Assembly (NCBI GenBank): GCA_050950345.1
Contig: JBMNHK010000004.1
Coordinates: forward strand, 124,001-188,000
Origin: Pelotomaculum_C sp050950345
GTDB lineage: Bacteria > Bacillota > Desulfotomaculia > Desulfotomaculales > Pelotomaculaceae
Length of the DNA: 64,000 bases
Reading direction: 5' to 3'
In this document: piece after piece, positions 50,581 to 58,618 of the stretch
Numbering within the stretch: the stretch's first letter is position 1
Layout of the letters: each line of letters opens with the position of its first letter
The notes under the pieces: generated by a model
Told to the model about the DNA's origin: nothing
The model's input: only the letters and a program-made list of their open reading frames with translations
Databases searched by the model: none
Position numbers and translations under genes: made by a program

Positions 50581-52245
50581 GTGCGAGAATTCTTCAATTC
50601 CTTGAAAGTGAAAAATAGCCTGATCATGATTATAGTCATGGTTCCTCTGATCGTAGGCTTTTTAGCGTATAACCTGGAGCGTCAGGCGGCTTCCATGCGC
50701 CAGGCGATCACGGAACGGGGCATTATCCTGGCGATCACCGGTTCGGAAGCAGTTAGTAAAATTTTGACCGACGCCATCACTACAGGAGAACTTACCGAAG
50801 AGCAGTTGTTCGACAGGGATTACCAGTTGATCCCCAATACGGAACCTAAAAAGTACCACACGGCTTATGATTATTATACTGATAAACACCTGACCAAATT
50901 TCAAGATTCCTTTCTGGCCGACGAATATATTATTTACGCCATTACTGCTGACATAAACGCTTATGTGCCAACCCACAACACCATCTCCAAAGTTGGCTAT
51001 GACGACAACGCCGGCCGTTCCAAGCGTATTTTCGATACACCGGTTACCCGCAACAGGACCTACAGCGAAAAGACCTATCTGTTCCAGGAGTATCAACGGG
51101 ACTCAGGGGAAGTGATCTGGGATATATCGGCTCCGGTGTATGTCAACGGGCGTCACTGGGGTTCCTTTGGGATCGGCTTTTCGATTGCGGAAACCGAGGG
51201 CCAGATTGCGCTGCTCAGAAACCAGACCATCCTGGGAGGAGCAGTGTTGATCCTGGCGATGATCGCCCTTATTATCTATATCTCCAACCTGATCTCCGGC
51301 AGGGTAAAAAGGCTGGAACAGGCTGCTGACCGGCTTGCCGCAGGGGATCTGACAGGGAGCGACTTCGAAAGTATGAAAGAATCCGACGATGAAGTAGGCA
51401 GGTTGGCCAGGTCTTTGCATAATATGGCCGGGGAATTGCGCCGGGTGGTGGAAGGGACAAGCCAGGCCAATGAAAATCTGCGGGAGCATACCGTCAGGCT
51501 GCGGGACAGCATGCTGCATACAGCCGACAGATCCGGTGTGGCGGCAGCCAAGATGAGCGGTCTCTCTCTCACGATGCAGAGGTTGGAAACTGATTCTGAA
51601 GAAGTTGTTAAAGCAGCGGAACTGACCTTGCATAATCTGAGAAGGGCTGAAGAAACCGCCTCGAAATTTTCTGAGCAAATGAAGTCAGGCAGCCGGATAG
51701 CGACCAGAGCAGGGGAGTCTGTCAGAGAGCTTGATTCCCAGGTGGAAAAAATCGGCGAGATTTTAGCTTTCATTTCCCTCATCGCGGAACAGGCCAGCCT
51801 GCTGGCTGAAAAAGCTGTGCAGGATATTGCTGAAAAAGATATTGAAGAGAGCAATTTTTCCAGCATGGCCAGTGAAATCGGGCAAAGGGCCAGAGATGCA
51901 TCTAACGCCACCAAAGGAATGTCCGGCCTGTTTGACAATGTGCGCAAATATGCCGCCCAGGCTGCAGCAACCCTGGAAAAAGACCAGAAGGTGGTCTATG
52001 ATGCTTACAATATGGCCAATGAGCTCGCCGGCTCTCTAAAAGACATTGTTGCCGATCTGGAACACCTGTTTAAGATCATTGGGGAGGTTGGTGTGCATGC
52101 CAAAGTGGTCGGCGACGGTATAACAACCCTGGATGCTTCAGTTGCAGAACAGGAGGCGATGGCGCAGAGCTTTACAGAAGCGCTCCAAAAGATGGAGGCC
52201 AGTATCCAGGAGCTGCAGGACAACCTGTCCCACCTGAAATTATAG
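50581..52245 (+). CDS. Divergent methyl-accepting-chemotaxis-like receptor
   Basis: 554 residues with GTG start behind GGGAGGGGG. TM1 (about 13-30), an extracellular Cache-like sensor (about 35-212), TM2 (216-238), HAMP (about 239-290) and a long helical hairpin to the end. In standard chemoreceptors the hairpin tip carries a nearly invariant E-A-A-R-A-G-E sequence; here the corresponding stretch reads IAEQASLLAEKAVQDIAEKD and SSMASEIGQRARDASN, so the CheA/CheW contact tip is strongly altered. It may signal to an unusual partner or not at all. No che genes are nearby. Confidence 0.75.
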   Translation: MREFFNSLKVKNSLIMIIVMVPLIVGFLAYNLERQAASMRQAITERGIILAITGSEAVSKILTDAITTGELTEEQLFDRDYQLIPNTEPKKYHTAYDYYTDKHLTKFQDSFLADEYIIYAITADINAYVPTHNTISKVGYDDNAGRSKRIFDTPVTRNRTYSEKTYLFQEYQRDSGEVIWDISAPVYVNGRHWGSFGIGFSIAETEGQIALLRNQTILGGAVLILAMIALIIYISNLISGRVKRLEQAADRLAAGDLTGSDFESMKESDDEVGRLARSLHNMAGELRRVVEGTSQANENLREHTVRLRDSMLHTADRSGVAAAKMSGLSLTMQRLETDSEEVVKAAELTLHNLRRAEETASKFSEQMKSGSRIATRAGESVRELDSQVEKIGEILAFISLIAEQASLLAEKAVQDIAEKDIEESNFSSMASEIGQRARDASNATKGMSGLFDNVRKYAAQAAATLEKDQKVVYDAYNMANELAGSLKDIVADLEHLFKIIGEVGVHAKVVGDGITTLDASVAEQEAMAQSFTEALQKMEASIQELQDNLSHLKL

Positions 52246-52261
52246 TTGGTTGGTGATATAA

Positions 52262-52969
52262 ATGGAGTTGATCGGACTGGCCACCAGCGCTTTCGTGCTG
52301 GGTCTTTCCGGGGCGATGATGCCGGGCCCGCTATTAACTGTAACCATCGGAGAAAGCGCCAAAAGGGGCTTTCTCGCCGGGCCCTTGATTGTGCTGGGAC
52401 ACGCTTTGCTTGAATTGGCTTTGATTCTGGCCCTGGTGGCAGGTTTGTCAGTTTTTCTGACCAGAGCCAGCGTTACCCAGGCCATAGCTGTTGTAGGCGG
52501 TATTTTCCTGGTCTATATGGGCTGGACTATGGCAAGAGATGCCCGATCCGGCAAAGTGTCCTTGCCCCTTAACCAGGGCGTGTCCAGGGAGCCATCCCCG
52601 GGAACAGATCAGGGACCGGCAGCAGCTACAAGCGGCAGCCCGCTCCGAAGAGGCGGATTTAGACCCATCGCCGCAGGTATCCTGGTCAGCCTGGCCAATC
52701 CATACTGGACTCTATGGTGGGCTACCATCGGTTTAAGTTTCATCACCTTATCCCTGCAGAGCGGCTATACTGGACTGGCAATTTTTTTCTCCGGTCATAT
52801 CCTTGCCGATCTGGTCTGGTACAGCCTGGTGGCCGGTGTTATCGCCGGCGGCAGAAGGTTTATTAATGATCAGGCATACCGGGGTATACTGGTGGTATGC
52901 GGTATTTTTCTGGTTGGCCTGGGTATTTACTTTATGTATAGCGGCTTAACCGCAAGGGTTACCATGTAA
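52262..52969 (+). CDS. LysE-family exporter
   Basis: 235 residues, six membrane helices. The N-terminal motif LGLSGAMMPGPLLTVTIGES is the LysE/RhtB signature (GxxPGP), followed by GPLIVLGHALLELALI. The second half contains ILVSLANPYWTLWWATIG, also typical. The central loop (about 98-128; low complexity with Ser/Gly/Pro) is longer than usual. Exports amino acids or related small molecules by proton motive force. ATG 52262 behind GGTGAT, 16 bases after the receptor gene. Confidence 0.9.
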   Translation: MELIGLATSAFVLGLSGAMMPGPLLTVTIGESAKRGFLAGPLIVLGHALLELALILALVAGLSVFLTRASVTQAIAVVGGIFLVYMGWTMARDARSGKVSLPLNQGVSREPSPGTDQGPAAATSGSPLRRGGFRPIAAGILVSLANPYWTLWWATIGLSFITLSLQSGYTGLAIFFSGHILADLVWYSLVAGVIAGGRRFINDQAYRGILVVCGIFLVGLGIYFMYSGLTARVTM

Positions 52970-53006
52970 ATGCAGTATTAAAATTAATAAGGGGGAATCA
53001 TCTAAG

Positions 53007-53876
53007 ATGCCTGTAGTATTATGTGCTGTTAGTCCACACCCGCCTATAGTGGTACCCTATGTGGGTAGAATGGAAGGCGAAAAAGCCAAAGAAACACAGT
53101 ACGCCATGGTTGAAATTGGCGGGCGGATTAAAGATAGTAAAGTTGACACGGTGGTCATTATTTCACCCCATGCTCCGATGTTTCAAGATGCGGTGGGGAT
53201 CAACGCACTACCGACTCTGGCCGGTGACTTTGGGAAATTCGGCGCCGGCTTTGTGAAGTTTGAGCTGAAAAATGATTTGCCCCTGGTAGCAGAAATAAAA
53301 AAGCAAGCGGAAGGCCTGGGATTCAATGTTCTTGCAATGGATGATCATGTTGCCCGGCGTTATGATTTGGATCTGAGCCTGGATCATGGGGCCATGGTAC
53401 CCCTGTTTTTTATGGAAGAAGGCGGCACGATTAAGCCCCTGGTTCTTGTGTCAATGACTGTTGACTCGCCGGAGCAGCTTTATCTCTTTGGCCTGGCAGT
53501 GCGTCAGGCGTCGGACATCCTGGACCGGAGAGTTGCTATCTTGGCCAGCGGGGACCTTTCCCACTACCTGTCTAATGAAGGGCCTTATGGCTATAACCCG
53601 CGGGGCGAGGAATTTGACCTGGAAATAATAAGGCTCCTGGGGGAGGCGGATTTTGAAGGCATTGTCACCATGGACCAAAACCTGGTGCAGGAGGCCGGCG
53701 AGTGCGGTTACCGTTCCATCGTGATGATGCTGGGCGCCCTGGACGGTTATGATGTAAAGTCTGATGTTCTTTCCTACGAAGGACCTTTCGGGGTAGGTTA
53801 TATGGTGGCGATTATTGATCCCCTGACACCTAATCCGGAGAGAGCCCTGGTGGATAAATTGCAAAAAAAAAAGTAG
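53007..53876 (+). CDS. LigB-like (class III extradiol dioxygenase fold) domain, N-terminal half of a frameshifted AmmeMemoRadiSam protein
   Basis: 289 residues; ATG 53007 behind AAGGGGG. The LigB/Memo-like core has AVSPHPPIVVPYVGR, VVIISPHAPMFQDAV, the basic/acidic segment LDLSLDHGAMVPLFFM and ASGDLSHYLSNEGPYG; the histidines in these motifs are the metal-site positions of extradiol dioxygenases. It ends in KLQKKK at an A10 tract. In related Firmicutes this domain is fused to AMMECR1 (from memory), and here an AMMECR1 frame continues at once in the -1 frame, with the slippery heptamer A-AAA-AAG just before the stop. The biochemical role of the system is not established. Confidence 0.88.
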   Translation: MPVVLCAVSPHPPIVVPYVGRMEGEKAKETQYAMVEIGGRIKDSKVDTVVIISPHAPMFQDAVGINALPTLAGDFGKFGAGFVKFELKNDLPLVAEIKKQAEGLGFNVLAMDDHVARRYDLDLSLDHGAMVPLFFMEEGGTIKPLVLVSMTVDSPEQLYLFGLAVRQASDILDRRVAILASGDLSHYLSNEGPYGYNPRGEEFDLEIIRLLGEADFEGIVTMDQNLVQEAGECGYRSIVMMLGALDGYDVKSDVLSYEGPFGVGYMVAIIDPLTPNPERALVDKLQKKK

Positions 53877-53902
53877 CTGAGCTGCAAGCCCGGCGCGCCG
53901 GG
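53863..53902 (+). promoter_or_regulatory. Candidate -1 frameshift or transcript-slippage site
   Basis: Ten A (53863-53872) followed by G give CAA-AAA-AAA-AAG-TAG in the first frame, which contains A-AAA-AAG (53867-53873), the heptamer used in dnaX. A -1 slip resumes at GTA 53873 in the AMMECR1 frame. The 14-bp palindrome CCCGGCGCGCCGGG (53889-53902) follows 15 bases later. Adding one A to the transcript would give the same fusion. Confidence 0.55.
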
Positions 53903-54406
53903 GAAAGCTTTCCCGTCAGCCTGGCCAGAAGGACCCTGGAAAGCGAAGTGACCGGGGCGGCTGAGCCCCGGCTGGAGTCTATCCCGGAGGAGTTTAAAAA
54001 AAGAGCCGGTGTGTTTGTTTCGATTAAAAAACACGGCCATTTGCGTGGCTGTATCGGTACCGTAGAGCCTTACCAGGAGAATATTGCCGCGGAAATCATG
54101 GCCAATGCCCTGAGCGCCGGGTTGCGGGATCCCCGCTTTCACCCTGTACGGCAGGAAGAGCTGGATGACCTGGAATACTCAGTTGATGTGCTGCAGCCCC
54201 CCGAACCGGTAGCAAGCATCCAGGAGCTGGATCCGGTGAAATACGGGGTGATCGTGCGGGCCGGCTCTAGAAGCGGATTGCTGCTGCCCAATCTGGAAGG
54301 GATCAATACCGCGGAAGAGCAGGTGGCCATTGCCCGGCAAAAAGCAGGCATAGGTCCGGAGGAAGAAGTGCAACTGGCAAGGTTTGAAGTTGTCCGCTAT
54401 GAATAA
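53873..54406 (+). CDS. amrA: AMMECR1 domain, C-terminal half of the frameshifted AmmeMemoRadiSam protein A
   Basis: The frame is open from 53858 but has no usable start before a GTG at 53948. Residues needed by the family (FPVSLARRTLESEV) lie upstream of that GTG, so the natural product is best explained as a fusion with the LigB-like domain through the A10 site. Core motifs: KKRAGVFVSIKKHGHLRGCI, ADPRF-like LRDPRFHPVRQEELDDLEYS, and GLLLPNLEGI. AMMECR1 proteins are conserved from archaea to man with unknown activity. The radical SAM partner gene is 80 bp downstream. Confidence 0.88.
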   Translation, partial: VAELQARRAGESFPVSLARRTLESEVTGAAEPRLESIPEEFKKRAGVFVSIKKHGHLRGCIGTVEPYQENIAAEIMANALSAGLRDPRFHPVRQEELDDLEYSVDVLQPPEPVASIQELDPVKYGVIVRAGSRSGLLLPNLEGINTAEEQVAIARQKAGIGPEEEVQLARFEVVRYE

Positions 54407-54494
54407 AGCAGGGGACATGGCATAAGCTCCACGGCCATAACGGTAGACAGGCTTTTGCGGCGCTGCAGCCGGACTGAAGGGGGAGGTGAACCCA

Positions 54495-55493
54495 GTGAGG
54501 GAAGTAATGTTCTACGATAAAAAGGGAAACGGCCTGGTCACCTGTCTGGTATGCCCCAGGCAATGCACCATCAGGGAGGGAAAAAAAGGTCTCTGCCGGG
54601 TGCGCGAGAACCGGGGCGGCAGCCTGTATGCCCCAAATTATGGTCAGGTGACGGCGGCAGGACTGGATCCTATCGAAAAGAAGCCTTTGTACCACTTTTA
54701 CCCGGGGTCATATATCCTTTCCTTTGGTTCCCATGGCTGCAACCTGCGCTGCGGTTTTTGCCAGAACTGGCATATTGCCCACGGTGATCCACCCACTCGC
54801 CGGCTGGAGCCCCGGCAGGTAGTTGAGCTGGCTCTGATGGAAAAGGAGCGGGGCTACCCCAATATCGGTGTGGCCTATACTTACAATGAACCTTTTATGT
54901 GGTATGAGTTTATCGCGGACACCGCTCCTTTAGTGCGCCAGGCCGGCCTGAAAAATGTCCTGGTGACCAACGGCTATGTGAACGAGAAACCTTTGCGGGA
55001 ACTCCTGCCCTATATAGATGCCATGAATATTGATGTCAAAGGTTTTACCGAGGGGTACTACCTGGATCAATGCGGGGGCAAGCTGGCGCCGGTGCTGCGA
55101 GCAGTTGAACTGGCCTGCAGGGAGTGTCATGTGGAATTGACCACCTTGCTGGTAACGGATTTGAACGACTCGCCGGAGGAAATCGGCGGCCTGGTGGATT
55201 GGGTGGCAGCGCTGGACCCGGATATCCCGCTGCATTTCTCCCGCTATTTTCCTAATTATGAGTTTGACTTACCTCCTACCCCCCTGAAGACCCTGCAGCG
55301 GGCCCGGGAAATAGCCTTAAAAAAACTTTCATATGTCTACATAGGTAATGCGCCTGAGCTGGATGCCGGCAATACGGCATGTCCGGCCTGCGGTGAACTA
55401 TTAATCAACCGGTCGGCCTACCGCACGAAGCCGGTAGGCCTGGACGGTAAAAAATGCCGCCGCTGCGGCAAAGAAATCCCCATAGTGGGGTAA
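54495..55493 (+). CDS. amrS: AmmeMemoRadiSam system radical SAM enzyme
   Basis: About 332 residues from GTG 54495, 7 bases behind GGGGGAGGTG. A PflA-like radical SAM fold: an N-terminal Cys-rich region LVCPRQCTIREGKKGLCRVR, then the [4Fe-4S] motif GCNLRCGFCQNW (CxxxCxxC), VAYTYNEPFMWYEF, NVLVTNGYVNEKP, NIDVKGFTEGYY and a C-terminal zinc-ribbon CPACGELL ... CRRCGKEIP. Together with AMMECR1 and LigB/Memo-like proteins it forms the AmmeMemoRadiSam set, thought to modify an unknown protein or metabolite. Confidence 0.93.
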   Translation: MREVMFYDKKGNGLVTCLVCPRQCTIREGKKGLCRVRENRGGSLYAPNYGQVTAAGLDPIEKKPLYHFYPGSYILSFGSHGCNLRCGFCQNWHIAHGDPPTRRLEPRQVVELALMEKERGYPNIGVAYTYNEPFMWYEFIADTAPLVRQAGLKNVLVTNGYVNEKPLRELLPYIDAMNIDVKGFTEGYYLDQCGGKLAPVLRAVELACRECHVELTTLLVTDLNDSPEEIGGLVDWVAALDPDIPLHFSRYFPNYEFDLPPTPLKTLQRAREIALKKLSYVYIGNAPELDAGNTACPACGELLINRSAYRTKPVGLDGKKCRRCGKEIPIVG

Positions 55494-55505
55494 GGCTTTA
55501 GCGTC

Positions 55506-56984
55506 TTAGAGTTCAATAACTTTTGTGGCGATGTTTTTGCAAAATTCACTGTCATGTTCTACAAAAAGAATGGTTGGTGTGTATTGCAGCAATAACTCCT
55601 CAATTTGCATGCGGGAAATAACATCAATATAATTAAGAGGTTCATCCCAAATATGCAAATGGACTTTTTCACACAGGCTTCTGGCAATTAGCACTTTCTT
55701 CTTCTGGCCGGCGCTAAATGCTGACATGTCTTTTTCAAACTGGACTCTGGAAAAATCAAGCTTTCTTAAAATGGCTTTAAATAAGCTTTCATCAACCCCG
55801 TACCGGGCGGCATAGTCACTTAAATTGCCTGCCAGCTGCGATGTGTCCTGGGCGACATAGGATATTTTAAGCCCGCTGCCTCTTCGTAAATTCCCTGTGC
55901 AGCTTATATCCTCACCACATAGGAGTTTTAAGATACTGGATTTGCCGGAGCCGTTTTTGCCCAAAAGGGCAATCCGGTCGCCTTGCTCAATTGTAAAATT
56001 TATATTCCTGCAGACCGCCTTTGTCCCGTAAAAAATTGAGACATCCTCCAGTTCGGCCAGCCGGCTTTTATGATAATCCAGTTGAGCGATCTTCAAGCTG
56101 TCAGAGCTTTCAAGGTTTTTTAGGAGTTGAGATTTTGCGGCAACAGCAGCTTGCTGTCTTTTTTCGATTGATTTGGAACGCTTCATCATTTTAGCCGCCT
56201 TGTGGCCGATATAACCCTTATCCGCCTTGACGCCGGAGATTTTTGATCCCTTTTTGGTTTTCTCCACTTTATGGGACCATCCACTCTTTTGTCTGGCGGA
56301 ATCCGACAGGCGCTTAATGTCTTTCTTCAGCCTGTCGTTTTCTGCCAGTTCAAAGCTGTCCTGCCTTTTTTTATTCTCCCACCAGGATGAGAAATTCCCT
56401 TTTTGGATTTCGATATTGGTTTTGTTGATGGAAAGAATGTGGTCAATGCAATTGTCCAGAAACGCCCTGTCGTGAGATACCAGGATGAAACCCTTCTTGG
56501 TATTGAGATAGTCACTGACCAGTTTCCTTGCCTTCATGTCCAGGTGGTTGGTGGGCTCATCAATCAACAAAAAACTGTTTTCCTTCAAGAAAAGGGCGGC
56601 AAGCAGCAATTTTGTCTGCTCTCCATTGGACAATGAACTAAAAGGCCGGTATAAAACATCCTCGCAAACATCCAGCAGCGAAAGCTCGCGCATCAGTTCC
56701 CAGTGCACATAATCCGGTATAATACCACTAATTACATCAAGGGTGTCGTATTCCCTGTAAGGGACATGGAAAGGGAAATAATCAAAGCTGACACTTGCTG
56801 CGATATTACCTTTGTACTGATAGTTGCCCAGCAGTAAATTGAGAAAAGTTGTCTTTCCCCTGCCGTTTCTCCCTGTAAACCCCAGTTTCCAATCGGTATC
56901 TATTTGAAAACTCACGTTCTCAAACACGTTATCATAACTGCCGTCATAGGCAAAAGTCAGGTTGCTAACGCTTATTAAAGACAT
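55506..56984 (-). CDS. ABC-F ribosome-protection ATPase (Lsa/Vga-like)
   Basis: 492 residues, ATG 56984 (MSLISVSNLTFAYDGSYDNV) 9 bases behind GGGAGGA. Two ABC domains without membrane segments: Walker A TGRNGRGKTTF and GKNGSGKSS, signatures LSNGEQTK and FSAGQKKK, Walker B FLLIDEPTNHLD and IWDEPLNYIDV. The linker (about 185-280) is a basic antibiotic-resistance-type hairpin (NKKRQDSFELAENDRLKKD, KKGSKISGVKADKGYIGH). This layout matches Lsa/Vga proteins that free ribosomes from lincosamides, pleuromutilins or streptogramin A. The leader contains an attenuator (57001-57160), which agrees with drug induction. Confidence 0.9.
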   Translation of the reverse strand: MSLISVSNLTFAYDGSYDNVFENVSFQIDTDWKLGFTGRNGRGKTTFLNLLLGNYQYKGNIAASVSFDYFPFHVPYREYDTLDVISGIIPDYVHWELMRELSLLDVCEDVLYRPFSSLSNGEQTKLLLAALFLKENSFLLIDEPTNHLDMKARKLVSDYLNTKKGFILVSHDRAFLDNCIDHILSINKTNIEIQKGNFSSWWENKKRQDSFELAENDRLKKDIKRLSDSARQKSGWSHKVEKTKKGSKISGVKADKGYIGHKAAKMMKRSKSIEKRQQAAVAAKSQLLKNLESSDSLKIAQLDYHKSRLAELEDVSIFYGTKAVCRNINFTIEQGDRIALLGKNGSGKSSILKLLCGEDISCTGNLRRGSGLKISYVAQDTSQLAGNLSDYAARYGVDESLFKAILRKLDFSRVQFEKDMSAFSAGQKKKVLIARSLCEKVHLHIWDEPLNYIDVISRMQIEELLLQYTPTILFVEHDSEFCKNIATKVIEL

Positions 56985-57000
56985 AAATCTGTCCTCCCGC

Positions 57001-57039
57001 AAAAAAAATATGAGCTGCAAGAAATCCTTGCAGCTCATA
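57001..57039 (-). terminator. Attenuator terminator in the ABC-F leader
   Basis: On the minus strand a 13-bp perfect stem (complement of 57009-57021 / 57027-57039) is followed by eight T (57001-57008) and sits directly before the ribosome site of the ABC-F gene, downstream of the leader. Position between the leader peptide and the coding gene is typical of attenuation. Confidence 0.8.
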
Positions 57040-57103
57040 CGCACCAACCCAGACCATAACTGTATGGCAGGGTAATGGATATTATTTGAGCGCCAAAAAG
57101 AAA

Positions 57104-57160
57104 TCAGTAACTTTCTTGCAATAAAAAACACAATAAAACAAGCGGCATTTCCGCTGTCAT
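57104..57160 (-). CDS. Putative 18-residue leader peptide of the ABC-F gene
   Basis: An ATG at 57160 opens the frame MTAEMPLVLLCFLLQESY, ending TGA at 57104. The last codons overlap TGCAAGAAA (complement of 57112-57120), which can pair with the loop and right arm of the attenuator stem (57016-57024). A ribosome stalled by an antibiotic within the peptide would leave this arm free to disrupt the terminator. No strong Shine-Dalgarno is seen. Inference from layout. Confidence 0.5.
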   Translation of the reverse strand: MTAEMPLVLLCFLLQESY

Positions 57161-57276
57161 GATTTTATTATGCTTTGATCATTAGCAAGAAAGGTTACGC
57201 ATCTTTTCAACTCCAGTAACTTTATTTAAAAACACTATACCATACCGCTTTTCAAAACTCAATACCAGGTTATTCG

Positions 57277-57459
57277 TTGGCGTCACAAGAACAGCAAAGT
57301 GGGTATATGAGCACCCGGGAGGAGCAGAAAGTTAAGAAGTTGGTAAGGTTAAACTATTTACATGAAGTTGGACAACTAACTATACAGTATGCTGCTTCGA
57401 CACAGGTAATCAACGATTCACTTAATAATCTAAAAATTTACTGGATTATAGAGGTATAA
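57277..57459 (+). CDS. Small protein, possibly Spo0E-like
   Basis: A 60-codon frame with TTG start at 57277 and an ATG at 57307. The second half VRLNYLHEVGQLTIQYAAST, then QVINDSLNNLKIYWI, resembles the two-helix Spo0E phosphatases (helix, turn, then VIxxSxxLDxxIxxY), but the signature Asp is replaced by Asn. It lies just upstream of a Spo0A-type kinase gene, where such phosphatases make sense. Weak evidence. Confidence 0.35.
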   Translation: MASQEQQSGYMSTREEQKVKKLVRLNYLHEVGQLTIQYAASTQVINDSLNNLKIYWIIEV

Positions 57460-57539
57460 CTCAAGATATGTATAATACATATCCAATATCTTTTGGCGGT
57501 TTTGGATTTTTGTGAGCAGATTTCATTAAAGATGGAGAA

Positions 57540-58618
57540 ATGTTGATGGATAATGCCGGAAGAAAACTAATGGAACAAGCCGTACTGTTATCAGCTGAAA
57601 AGTTCTACAGGGCTTTCAACGCCAACCCATTACCATGTAGTATTTCTACGCTAAAAGAGGGCAGGTACGTGGATGTAAACGAAAGTTTTATGGACTATTA
57701 CGGTTATACTCGTGATGAGGTCATCGGCAAGACCAGGTTGGAGTTAAATATTTATGCGGATCCCACACAGCATGAAGAGATAAAACAGTTATTTGCCAGG
57801 CATAACGTAATCCGTAATTTCGAATATAAATGCCGCACCAGGTCAGGCCAGATCCGCACAGCGCTGTTGTCATTGGACAGGTTTGACGTGGGAGAAGAGC
57901 AGTGCGTGCTAGGTTCGATAATTGATATTACTAAACGGAAACAGATGGAAGAGGACTTGCGCTTATCCGAAGAAAGGTTTTTTAAGGCGTTTCATTATAA
58001 TCCTACGCCTATGGCTATTGTTCGCTTTAGCGACGATAAGCATATTGATATTAATAAGGATTTTGAAGATATTCTGGGTTTTAGCCGCCAGGAGGTTATC
58101 GGTCGTACCGTTTATGATATAAACCTTTATGTTGACTTTGAAAATTTCAAAACATTTAAGAAGCAGCTGCTGGAACAGGGGTATGTCCGCAATCAAAACG
58201 TCCTTTTCAGGACGAAGTTTGGCGAGATTCGCAATATATTGAAGTCGGGTGTGATAGTTGAACTGAATGGTGAGCAATGCAGGCTGCTGGTGTTAAATGA
58301 CATTACTGATTTTATTAAGATGCAGGAGGAAATAGCGCGGCTGAACCGTATGAACTTGATCGGGGAGATGGCTGCCGGAATTAGCCACGAAGTCAGGAAT
58401 CCCCTCACATCCATCAGAGGTTTCCTGCAATTGCTGGCTAAAAAGGAATTGTATGCGTCAGACAGGAGCTACTTTGAACTGATGATTGAAGAACTGGACC
58501 GGGCGAACTCGATCATCACCGAGTTCCTTTCCCTGGCCAGAAACAAAGTAGTTCATAAAAAGATGCAAAACCTTAATAAAATAATTGAAGTCATGCGCCC
58601 TTTAATTGAACTTAGATC
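57540..58618 (+). pseudogene. PAS-domain sensor kinase, 5' part, disrupted by IS1380
   Basis: Starts with ATG 57540. Two PAS domains (about 20-130 and 145-255; NANPLPCSISTLKEGRYVDV, YNPTPMAIVRFSDDKHIDIN) lead to the HisKA domain with the phospho-histidine in AAGISHEVRNPLTSIRGFLQ (about 281). The frame runs into the IS1380 end at 58619 after MRPLIELR. The ATPase domain lies beyond the element at 60441. Kinases of this build phosphorylate Spo0F/Spo0A. As it stands it lacks a catalytic domain. Confidence 0.88.
58615..58618. repeat. 4-bp target duplication (left) of IS1380
   Basis: GATC here and at 60437-60440 flank the inverted ends CGGTAAGTAA. A 4-bp duplication is the rule for IS1380 elements. 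Confidence 0.7.

Noticed and set aside
57001..57131. N-terminal extension of the ABC-F protein to position 57131
   Set aside because: The extension would be encoded by the attenuator stem and T-run; the ribosome site and family N-terminus support ATG 56984.
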